DNA of 64,000 nucleotides from an uncultured Bacteroides sp. GTDB lineage: Bacteria; Bacteroidota; Bacteroidia; Bacteroidales; Bacteroidaceae. The notes beneath the pieces are model-generated. The model worked only from the letters and a program-made list of their open reading frames with translations. It was not told the origin of the DNA and made no database searches. Made by a program: the position numbers and the translations under genes. Shown one piece after another: positions 1-6,369 of this stretch. Location: assembly GCA_944322285.1 (NCBI GenBank), contig CALUOR010000012.1, positions 21,061-85,060 of the forward strand. The letters run 5' to 3'. Within the stretch, counting starts at the first letter, position 1; every line of letters starts with the position of its first letter.

Positions 1-61
1 AATTATGGTGTAGACGCTTTTTCTCTCTTCGGGAGAAATGGAAGTTTAAACTACTGATGGA

Positions 62-114
62 CACAGATTGAACGGATGTTTACAGATACATTTATCCTAT
101 CCGTGTTATCTGTG
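62..114. repeat. Palindromic intergenic element, copy 1
   Basis: Inverted arms lie at 62-77 (cacagattgaacggat) and 99-114 (atccgtgttatctgtg) and match at most positions. A flank ending in taatttatcattt resembles the outer edge of the other copies in this window (680-850, 31221-31360, 33757-33975, 39490-39626). It sits just upstream of the GNAT gene. Its function is unknown; it may act as a transcript-end hairpin or be a non-autonomous repeat. Confidence 0.6.
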
Positions 115-153
115 GCTAATTTACCACTAATTTATCATTTAAATAGAAATATT

Positions 154-687
154 ATGCTTGAGTTACAACGAATTACCACTGCCGATGTTGATTTATACAA
201 CTTCATGGAAGGGCTGATGAAGCAAGCCTTTCCTTCGGCCGAGTACAGAGACCTGAATGAATTGCGCTTGTACACGGATACGAAGCCGCATTTTTATAAT
301 AACATCATTATGGAGGAAAATCGTCCGATAGGTTTCTTTACTTATTGGGATTTCGATACTTTCTATTATGCCGAGCATTTTGCCGTAGACCCATCTTTGC
401 GTAATGGGGGATATGGCAAGCAGGTATTAGCCTTACTGCGTGATACGCTTTCCCGCCCCATTGTACTTGAAGTGGAAATGCCGGAAGATGAAATGGCACG
501 TCGGCGCATCGGTTTCTACGAACGGAATGGTTTTGTGTTATGGTCCAACGATTATCGTCAACCTCCCTATCGTCCGGGTGATGATTTCTTGCCCATGCGA
601 TTGATGGTGCATGGTGCGTTGGATAGTGAGAAAGATTATGAGTGCGTGAAAGGGCGTATTTATAAGGAAGTGTATAATGTTAAATGA
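154..687 (+). CDS. GNAT family N-acetyltransferase
   Basis: Predicted acyl-CoA-dependent N-acetyltransferase of 177 residues with an unknown acceptor. The acetyl-CoA binding motif is visible as RNGGYGKQ (residues 83-90), preceded by the beta strand EHFAVDP that normally leads into it. A second block, GFYERNGF, near residue 136 is the usual C-terminal GNAT signature. I chose the ATG at 154 because the longer open frame from 76 begins inside a palindromic repeat element and adds a hydrophobic stretch foreign to the fold. It stands alone, with repeat elements on both sides. Family assignment is secure; the substrate is not known. Confidence 0.85.
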   Translation: MLELQRITTADVDLYNFMEGLMKQAFPSAEYRDLNELRLYTDTKPHFYNNIIMEENRPIGFFTYWDFDTFYYAEHFAVDPSLRNGGYGKQVLALLRDTLSRPIVLEVEMPEDEMARRRIGFYERNGFVLWSNDYRQPPYRPGDDFLPMRLMVHGALDSEKDYECVKGRIYKEVYNVK

Positions 688-850
688 TAATTTATCTGTC
701 TCAGGGAACGCAGAAGACGCAGAATACACAGATGAACGCAGACTTATATTTTTTCAGTGCAAATAGGCGAAGCCCTTTATTTTCTGCGAGCCTCTGCGCC
801 CGTCTGCGTAGTCTGCGTTCTCCTAATTCAGCCCGCTAAATTCCCATTTA
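680..850. repeat. Palindromic intergenic element, copy 2
   Basis: A long imperfect inverted repeat has its left arm at about 704-742 and right arm at about 783-823. Each arm is built from repeats of the word acgcaga or its complement tctgcgt. The outer edges read aaatgataattta (left) and ctaaattcccatttat (right), matching the edges of the 31221 and 39490 copies. Together with a -7 box it fills the 301-base gap between the GNAT gene and the TPR gene; I see no other gene in the gap. Confidence 0.65.
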
Positions 851-955
851 TAGTATAAAATATGATTAGTTACTTACTTCTCCTTGTTTTCTTGCCCGAG
901 TATTATTGGTTACTTGGCCATTTATCTAAGGATACTTTTTTGCACAATTTTTGCG

Positions 956-963
956 TATCTTTG
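956..963 (+). promoter_or_regulatory. Candidate -7 box of the TPR regulator gene
   Basis: TATCTTTG fits the Bacteroides -7 consensus TAnnTTTG and lies 25 bases before the ATG at 989. A -33 TTTG at the usual 19-21 base spacing is not obvious, so only the -7 element is supported. Confidence 0.45.
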
Positions 964-988
964 TCCCTGCAAAAACTAAAGACAAATC

Positions 989-2041
989 ATGAAGAAACTC
1001 TATATACTCTTTTTGCTGCTGGCTTTCGCCTCCTGCATCCGTATAGACTACGCCCGCCGTCTGGCCGATGCGGACAGTCTGCTTTATGTCCGTCCGGACA
1101 GTGCCTTAACCCTTTTGCGCAGTATTCCGCCCGATCATCTTCCTTCGGAAGAAGAACGGATGCGTCATGCGTTGCTCACTGTAGAGGCGGAGTGCCGCAA
1201 CCGCGTTCCGCAGCGGGATGACTCGCTGCTACAGGTAGCCGTGGATTATTTCCACCGCACCGATAATGAACGTTGGGAAGCACGGGGTGAATATGCCCGT
1301 GGCTACGTTCTCTATAACTATCTGAAAGAAGGCGGCAAGGCGGTGGAGGCTTATCATCGGGCGGAAGAGTTGGCGCAAGCCGTAGAGGACAAGCGGCTGT
1401 TGGCACATATCTATAACGGAATGGCCTATATCTATCAGTGTGAAGAGCTCAATCAGCAAGCTGATTCTTTATATAATATGGTGGAACAGATGGCTATCCA
1501 ACTGAAAGATACGGTGCTGTGGTTGGAATCCGTAAAGCGACAAAGTATTTATCTGATTGGAAAAGGAAAGTCATACTATAAAGAAGCGGAACAGAAACTG
1601 TTGCGGAACTATGAAATAGCTTCTCGCTACGGTAATCCGATCTACCAATGTAGCAATGCGCTTAACCTAAGCCTGCTCTATAGCTATATGCGCAATGGGG
1701 AGCAAACTTTGCGTTTTGCCAGAAAGGCATTGGAATTACAGCAGGTGGATACTACTATGCTGTCTACAGCCATTTTGCTTACTGGAGAAGGCTTTTATAA
1801 ATTAGGTGTGTATGACTCAGCAGTTTTTTATTTGAGCAAAGTACTTGCATCACCCCAATTTAATATCCGCTCTTCTGCTTATATGCGTCTAAGTGACATT
1901 GCGGAAAAGCAAGGAGATACACAAAAGGCATTGGAATATGAGAAACTACGTATCCGAAATGAGAAATTGTATCAGCAACAATCACAAACAACTGATATTC
2001 AATTAGCAGAACAGGGGTGGAAATACGCACAAAAACAGTGA
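989..2041 (+). CDS. TPR-repeat lipoprotein, N-terminal half of a split membrane regulator
   Basis: A 350-residue protein with a lipoprotein signal (lipobox LAFASC, Cys16) followed by helical tetratricopeptide-type repeats over roughly residues 100-330. It ends at TGA (2039-2041). Only one codon later, in the same frame, an ATG opens a reading frame with a transmembrane helix, a basic juxtamembrane segment and a helix-turn-helix. Bacteroides encode many single-chain regulators laid out as lipoprotein signal, TPR, transmembrane helix, coiled coil and HTH, so this looks like the sensory half of such a protein cut by a nonsense codon, or a natural two-gene version. It lies upstream of the peptide-export genes and may control them; this is inferred from position. 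Confidence 0.75.
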   Translation: MKKLYILFLLLAFASCIRIDYARRLADADSLLYVRPDSALTLLRSIPPDHLPSEEERMRHALLTVEAECRNRVPQRDDSLLQVAVDYFHRTDNERWEARGEYARGYVLYNYLKEGGKAVEAYHRAEELAQAVEDKRLLAHIYNGMAYIYQCEELNQQADSLYNMVEQMAIQLKDTVLWLESVKRQSIYLIGKGKSYYKEAEQKLLRNYEIASRYGNPIYQCSNALNLSLLYSYMRNGEQTLRFARKALELQQVDTTMLSTAILLTGEGFYKLGVYDSAVFYLSKVLASPQFNIRSSAYMRLSDIAEKQGDTQKALEYEKLRIRNEKLYQQQSQTTDIQLAEQGWKYAQKQ

Positions 2042-2044
2042 AAC

Positions 2045-2656
2045 ATGAGACAGATAATTTATGTTTGCTTATGTGTTATTCTATGCTTGTCGGGGACACT
2101 TTGCATTATAACAATACACCGCCACAAAATCCGGAAACGCCGGCAGGTAATTATAAAGATTCTGATGCAGCAATGGATGCACGAACATGCCCGTTTGCTG
2201 CCTGCCCCCTCTTCTCCTGTCGCATGGCTTCAAGCGGAACCTGTTGCAACGGAGGTTGTAGAGGCAAAAGGAAGCCGTTCGTTCGATTTTGACGTGTTGC
2301 AAGTGCGGATACGGGAAACTGAAGTCTATCGCAAGCTGATGCGTATCTTGGACCATTACAAAAAATGCGCCGACTATGAAGAACATTTCACGATGGAAGA
2401 CCGCTATGCGTTCATCGATGTTATTGACGGTTATACCCACGGTTTTACTTCCTACCTGAAACAAACGTGTTCCGCATTGACCGAAGAGGATGTTTATTTC
2501 TGCTGCCTCCACCTGTTGGGACTGAAGGCAAGTCAGATTGCCGTTATCGTGGAGCAGGACCGCAGCAACATCTACAAACGGCAGAAAGCGTTGCTGAAAG
2601 ACAAGTTCAAAATCGCCACTAAAGACAAATTAGAAAATGTGTTGAAGAACATCTAA
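2045..2656 (+). CDS. Membrane-anchored helix-turn-helix protein, C-terminal half of the split regulator
   Basis: This 203-residue protein begins with a transmembrane helix (about residues 3-24), continues with a basic stretch (HKIRKRR) and a charged helical linker, and ends in a helix-turn-helix at about 155-190 (LGLKASQIAVIVEQDRSNIY) resembling LuxR or sigma-region-4 types. It is in the same frame as the preceding TPR gene, separated by a stop plus one codon, and no clear ribosome-binding site precedes its ATG. It therefore looks like the missing half of a membrane TPR regulator. A DNA-binding role is inferred from the HTH. Whether it is translated separately, by stop readthrough or at all cannot be told from sequence. 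Confidence 0.65.
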   Translation: MRQIIYVCLCVILCLSGTLCIITIHRHKIRKRRQVIIKILMQQWMHEHARLLPAPSSPVAWLQAEPVATEVVEAKGSRSFDFDVLQVRIRETEVYRKLMRILDHYKKCADYEEHFTMEDRYAFIDVIDGYTHGFTSYLKQTCSALTEEDVYFCCLHLLGLKASQIAVIVEQDRSNIYKRQKALLKDKFKIATKDKLENVLKNI

Positions 2657-2689
2657 TCGCGCCTTTTCCACAAAAATGCCACAAAAAAA

Positions 2690-2739
2690 GGAGTGGAAAA
2701 GGTGTGGACGCCCTAAAATTCCACACTTTTTCCACACTT
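2690..2739 (+). terminator. Inverted repeat between the regulator and the export locus
   Basis: The left arm gagtggaaaaggtgtgga (about 2691-2708) pairs with tccacactttttccacact (from 2720) around an 11-base loop. T-rich sequence follows. It may terminate the regulator transcript or serve as an operator for the genes starting at 2795. Confidence 0.5.
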
Positions 2740-2757
2740 TCTTTGCTTTCATCCGTC

Positions 2758-2765
2758 TAACTTTG
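2758..2765 (+). promoter_or_regulatory. Candidate -7 box ahead of the peptide-export locus
   Basis: TAACTTTG fits TAnnTTTG and lies 29 bases before the ATG at 2795, directly after the 2690-2739 inverted repeat. A well-spaced -33 box is not evident. Confidence 0.4.
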
Positions 2766-2794
2766 CCGCATCGAAACCCCAAAAGAATGACGTT

Positions 2795-3193
2795 ATGAAA
2801 GCATTAATGATTAGTTTGTTTGCAATGTGGGTAGGCTGTTCACCTATCTATGCGGTTGGCAATAATCTGTCACAAAACACAATGGTCGCTGCGGATGATG
2901 ATGAAGAAAGAGAGATACCATTAAACATAATGACTAGCGATGATATAAAAACTCTGTCAATCTTCCAACCCACCGCCTACGTTACCTTATATAATAAGAT
3001 ACTCAGCGTAGATCTCAGTGAGTTGCCCGAAGATGCCACTGTCACCATTACCCGCACGACTACCGGTGAAGAAGTGCATTCGCAAACCGGTATGGGAAGT
3101 ATGGAGATTGACTTGAGCGCTTGCGGCAAGGGACAATACCAGATTGATGTCGTGTCTGGTGGACTGTGGCTGCAAGGACATTTCTCACTCTAA
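2795..3193 (+). CDS. Small secreted DUF3244-like protein
   Basis: 132 residues with an N-terminal signal peptide (hydrophobic to about residue 20, SPIYA cleavage-like) and a compact beta-rich domain. The strand pattern at the end (TVTITRTTTGEEVHSQ, then GKGQYQIDVVSGG) resembles the small Ig-like or C-terminal sorting-like folds of DUF3244 proteins common in Bacteroides. The acidic segment DDDEERE follows the signal. It is the first gene of the export locus, 15 bases before the VKOR gene, and is probably cotranscribed with it. A role in the system, for instance a periplasmic partner or immunity factor, is speculation from position. The family assignment is by pattern only. Confidence 0.6.
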   Translation: MKALMISLFAMWVGCSPIYAVGNNLSQNTMVAADDDEEREIPLNIMTSDDIKTLSIFQPTAYVTLYNKILSVDLSELPEDATVTITRTTTGEEVHSQTGMGSMEIDLSACGKGQYQIDVVSGGLWLQGHFSL

Positions 3194-3208
3194 CCGATAA
3201 TACTCCGT

Positions 3209-4726
3209 ATGGCTATGACTGACACCGTTTCTTTACTCTATCGCTACCTGCGGTTGCTGTCCGTACAGATAGACCGGGGCACCGTCCACCGCTTGCTGGC
3301 TCATCCGTTGGGTGACAGCCTGCGGGGACTGAGTGATGCGTTAGACACATTAGGAGTAAAGAACGCCGCTTACCAACTGCCTGCGGAGTATCTCGACCAA
3401 GTGGAGGCACCGTTTATTGCGGTGACCTATGAGGAAGCTCATCCGTTCTGCTTGGTGGAGCAACGGACCAAGGAAGGATTTATCATCTTTGCGCAAGGTA
3501 AACGGATGAGTATCAATAGAGAAGCTTTCTTGCAACAATGGAATGGCGGGGTGTTGATAAGCGAAGTAACAGAAGCCACCCGGCAAGACCGATGGTATGC
3601 GGTGAAGAACGGTTGCGACCTATTCGTACGTCACAACCTATTGGTCGTATGTCTCTTCCTGCTCCTTTTGAGTCTGTGGCATACGGAAAGCGTTCTTTGG
3701 TTTTATGACATCACGCTGTGGATGGGCACATTCGCTTCCATCGCCATCCTCTATAAAGAATGGGTGGACGACCGCTTTCTGCACCGCTTCTTCCACATCG
3801 GGCAAGTAGTGAACTGCAATACGGTGTTACGCTCCAAGGGTTCCCGGTTCATGGGTGTAGGCTTGGGCGAACTCAGTCTGTTCTACTTCGCTACGCTGTT
3901 GTTGTTCTGCGGAAGTCGTCCGCAAGGGTTCTACGGACTGGCCGTCTGTTGCGGGATAGCGGCTTTGGCGTTTACCGTTTATTCGGTAGTCTATCAAGTG
4001 TTTGTCGTCCGCAAAGGGTGTATGCTCTGTATGGCGGTGAATGCATCCGTATGGCTGAACGGCCTGGTGTTGTATGGACTCTATTCACGGGAAGGGATGC
4101 AGCTGTCTTTCTCCCTCCCCGACTGGGTGGTATTGGCCCTTTCGGCAGGCATTGTGCTTGGCATCGGGCTGTCCGTCAAGCAGTGGATAAAGACCGAACA
4201 AGCCCACCGCCTGTTACAAGCCCGTTATGCAGAGCTGTTGCAGCCCGATGCATTCCAAGCACTTTTGGCGTTGCAACCCGCATTGGGCATCCTGCCGGAA
4301 AAGGGACTTTGTATGTGCAATGGCGTAGAGGGAACGAATGAGGTGCTGATTGTAACCAATCCCACGTGCAAGAATTGCGCCCGTCTTCATCCGCAACTGC
4401 GTGAACTGGCGGCCCAAGTCCCGGTCTCTTTGCTTCTGTTGACTTTCCCGCAGGACGGCATGGGACAACGGGTAGCGCAGACAGTGCTTGCCGCTTACCG
4501 CACGCAAGGATGGGACAAGGCGTTTGACCTGCTGAGCCAATGGTACGACACGGGCAAACTGCCTGTAGACACCGTACAACCGACAGAGGAAGATGTGGAA
4601 CGCTGGAAACAGCAACAGCTGTATGCCTACCGGCATCAACTGACTCGCACGCCTTCACTGATGGTAGACGGGCATTATGTGCCGGAGGTGTACAAAGTAC
4701 GAGATTTGAGGTATGTATTGACATAA
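3209..4726 (+). CDS. Membrane VKOR-thioredoxin fusion with a degenerate C39-like N-domain
   Basis: A 505-residue polytopic protein. Residues 1-130 resemble a peptidase-C39 fold but lack the catalytic Cys. Several membrane helices follow (about 143-320) with a vitamin K epoxide reductase core: Cys203 in VNCN and the redox pair CMLC (271-274). A thioredoxin/DsbA-like domain follows with NPTCKNC (CXXC at 387-390). VKOR domains pass electrons from thioredoxin-like partners to quinones and so drive disulfide formation. In this setting the likely clients are the two cysteines of the peptide encoded at 4823 and perhaps the TlpA-like protein at 5176. Similar fusions are found beside C39-exporter bacteriocin genes in Bacteroidales; the link to this peptide is inferred from synteny. 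Confidence 0.8.
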   Translation: MAMTDTVSLLYRYLRLLSVQIDRGTVHRLLAHPLGDSLRGLSDALDTLGVKNAAYQLPAEYLDQVEAPFIAVTYEEAHPFCLVEQRTKEGFIIFAQGKRMSINREAFLQQWNGGVLISEVTEATRQDRWYAVKNGCDLFVRHNLLVVCLFLLLLSLWHTESVLWFYDITLWMGTFASIAILYKEWVDDRFLHRFFHIGQVVNCNTVLRSKGSRFMGVGLGELSLFYFATLLLFCGSRPQGFYGLAVCCGIAALAFTVYSVVYQVFVVRKGCMLCMAVNASVWLNGLVLYGLYSREGMQLSFSLPDWVVLALSAGIVLGIGLSVKQWIKTEQAHRLLQARYAELLQPDAFQALLALQPALGILPEKGLCMCNGVEGTNEVLIVTNPTCKNCARLHPQLRELAAQVPVSLLLLTFPQDGMGQRVAQTVLAAYRTQGWDKAFDLLSQWYDTGKLPVDTVQPTEEDVERWKQQQLYAYRHQLTRTPSLMVDGHYVPEVYKVRDLRYVLT

Positions 4727-4749
4727 AAGATATTGTTTTGCGCAGAACG

Positions 4750-4779
4750 ATGGCTGTTACCAGACTACAGCCTTAAAAA
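4750..4779 (+). other. Short hairpin before the peptide gene
   Basis: ggctgt and acagcc form a 6-bp stem (about 4750-4771) followed by ttaaaaaa. It lies between the VKOR gene and the peptide gene and could weaken readthrough or separate transcripts. It is too short to call a terminator. Confidence 0.3.
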
Positions 4780-4822
4780 AGTCGGAAATAAATCAAATTT
4801 TAACTAATAATCGTTTTATATC

Positions 4823-5023
4823 ATGAAACTGAATGATTTTAAGGCATTTGAACTGGGTAAGGCTCAGATGAATGCAATTGCAGGTGGCGTGAAGGAATTT
4901 TACTGCACAGGTGATAACCATCAAAGAGCAACAATAATGGTTGACACTCTTGAACAAGCTCAAGCCGCGGCTGACGCTTCCTTTGTGGGTGGTGCAGTTT
5001 GTGAGGAAGTCATTAAAGGCTAA
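4823..5023 (+). CDS. Double-glycine-leader precursor peptide (bacteriocin-like)
   Basis: A 66-residue precursor. Residues 1-22 (MKLNDFKAFELGKAQMNAIA then GG) form a typical leader for C39 peptidases: hydrophobic residues at regular spacing, a GG cleavage site, and similarity to the GG-Bacteroidales precursor leaders. Cleavage would release a 44-residue core, net acidic, with exactly two cysteines at core positions 6 and 38 and an alanine-rich middle (EQAQAAADA). The neighbouring VKOR-thioredoxin and TlpA-like proteins suggest that the two cysteines form a disulfide. The exporter with the matching peptidase lies 1.3 kb downstream. I recognise the leader class but not the core. Activity could be antibacterial or signalling. 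Confidence 0.8.
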   Translation: MKLNDFKAFELGKAQMNAIAGGVKEFYCTGDNHQRATIMVDTLEQAQAAADASFVGGAVCEEVIKG

Positions 5024-5095
5024 ACCTCCCAATGTTTAGATAGCGAAAATTCCCTATATCTATACATTGTTAAGAAAGTAAAATTGTGAGAAAAA

Positions 5096-5149
5096 GAGGG
5101 CGTGAAAATGAATATGTAAAACCATATATGCGTATTGAAACACGCCCTC
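5096..5149 (+). terminator. Terminator-like hairpin after the peptide gene
   Basis: gagggcgtg (5096-5104) pairs with cacgccctc (5141-5149), preceded by aaaaa and followed by attttaattt, so the stem extends with A-T pairs. It would partly end the short peptide transcript before the TlpA-like gene and give higher peptide expression than export-gene expression, as in many bacteriocin operons. Confidence 0.6.
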
Positions 5150-5175
5150 ATTTTAATTTAAAGCGTATATGATCT

Positions 5176-6369
5176 ATGGATAAAGTGTTTGGTCTTCTAT
5201 TGATTTTTATTTTTTGTTCAATATCGTATTCCTATTCATCAAACTATAGTGTTGAAAAGAAAAATGTAAAAATTTCGGTGCTTTTAGACAAAGATATGAC
5301 AGACGTTGAACAAAAAGTTTATGTATGGTCTTTCATCTCTGGCAATGAACAACGAATATGGGATTCCGCTTATGTAGCCCCTTATACAGATGTTATAGAA
5401 TTGCAAGCATATGCGGCTTCTGATACCAATTTCAAACTTATTTTTGATAAAAAAGGGCCTAAAGGACTATCTATATATGCACTACCGAATGATCATATAA
5501 CCATTCGAGTGGAGAACAAAGACCGGAATACGATATATAAAAAAGCGGAAAAAGGAGATTTCCATAATTATTGCATTGAAAGCATTTTGTCAAAACGTCC
5601 TTATTGGGTTAAAAGGCACGAAGCGAATGAACTAAAAAAGGAAGACAGCTTGGCTTTTTATAATCGCCAATTGATTAAACTTTATAAAAAAGAGATTTAT
5701 CAAGCAGAATACCCTTATATTTCGATTTTTGCTCTTGATATGATAAGTATATATTTTAGAGACATCATCACATCGGACTCTATTCGGTTTTTTAAAGAAT
5801 ATTTAAAGAAAAAATATCCGTACCACCCACGGTTACAATCTAATTATACTCACGAAGCATCCTCTATAGGAATAAAACATGCCCAAAGAATCGCAGAAAT
5901 AGAGATGCAACGCAATATTAATGAAAGTATTTTAAGAAATACCCAAATTGGAAACAAATTGAGCTTGAAACTACGGGACATGAATGGAAAACTTACGTCC
6001 TTAGAAGACTTGCCTGACAATTCATATATCTATATAGATATTTGGGCTAGTTGGTGCAAACCTTGCAGGCGTCAGTTTTCTGCAATAAAAAAAATTATCT
6101 CAAAATATGCTGCTATGGTTACAGTGTATGCCATTTCCATTGACTTGAACCATACGTTATGGAAAGAAGCCATAAAAAAAGACGGAACAGAGCAGTTTAT
6201 ACATGTAATAGGTACTAATAACTTGAGGGAAATTCTGCCGGAAGTTCGTCTGTTAGGATTAGAAAGAATACCAAGGAACTTCTTATTGAATAAGCAAAAA
6301 GAAATTATTGCCATTGATTTGAATACTGATGAATTGGCTGAAACTTTAGATTGTTTAATACACCAATGA
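5176..6369 (+). CDS. TlpA-like thioredoxin-domain protein, secreted
   Basis: 397 residues with an N-terminal signal peptide (about 1-21), a beta-rich and helical region unlike known families to about residue 270, and a C-terminal thioredoxin fold with the active site WASWCKPC (about 292-299) and the cis-Pro loop IPRN. This is the Bacteroidetes TlpA/ResA-like layout, acting on thiols in the periplasm or at the outer membrane. Its stop overlaps the start of the C39 exporter (ATGA at 6366-6369), which implies translational coupling and a job in peptide maturation. Its base composition is clearly more AT-rich than the VKOR gene before it and the exporter after it, suggesting that peptide and partner were exchanged as a unit. 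Confidence 0.8.
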   Translation: MDKVFGLLLIFIFCSISYSYSSNYSVEKKNVKISVLLDKDMTDVEQKVYVWSFISGNEQRIWDSAYVAPYTDVIELQAYAASDTNFKLIFDKKGPKGLSIYALPNDHITIRVENKDRNTIYKKAEKGDFHNYCIESILSKRPYWVKRHEANELKKEDSLAFYNRQLIKLYKKEIYQAEYPYISIFALDMISIYFRDIITSDSIRFFKEYLKKKYPYHPRLQSNYTHEASSIGIKHAQRIAEIEMQRNINESILRNTQIGNKLSLKLRDMNGKLTSLEDLPDNSYIYIDIWASWCKPCRRQFSAIKKIISKYAAMVTVYAISIDLNHTLWKEAIKKDGTEQFIHVIGTNNLREILPEVRLLGLERIPRNFLLNKQKEIIAIDLNTDELAETLDCLIHQ

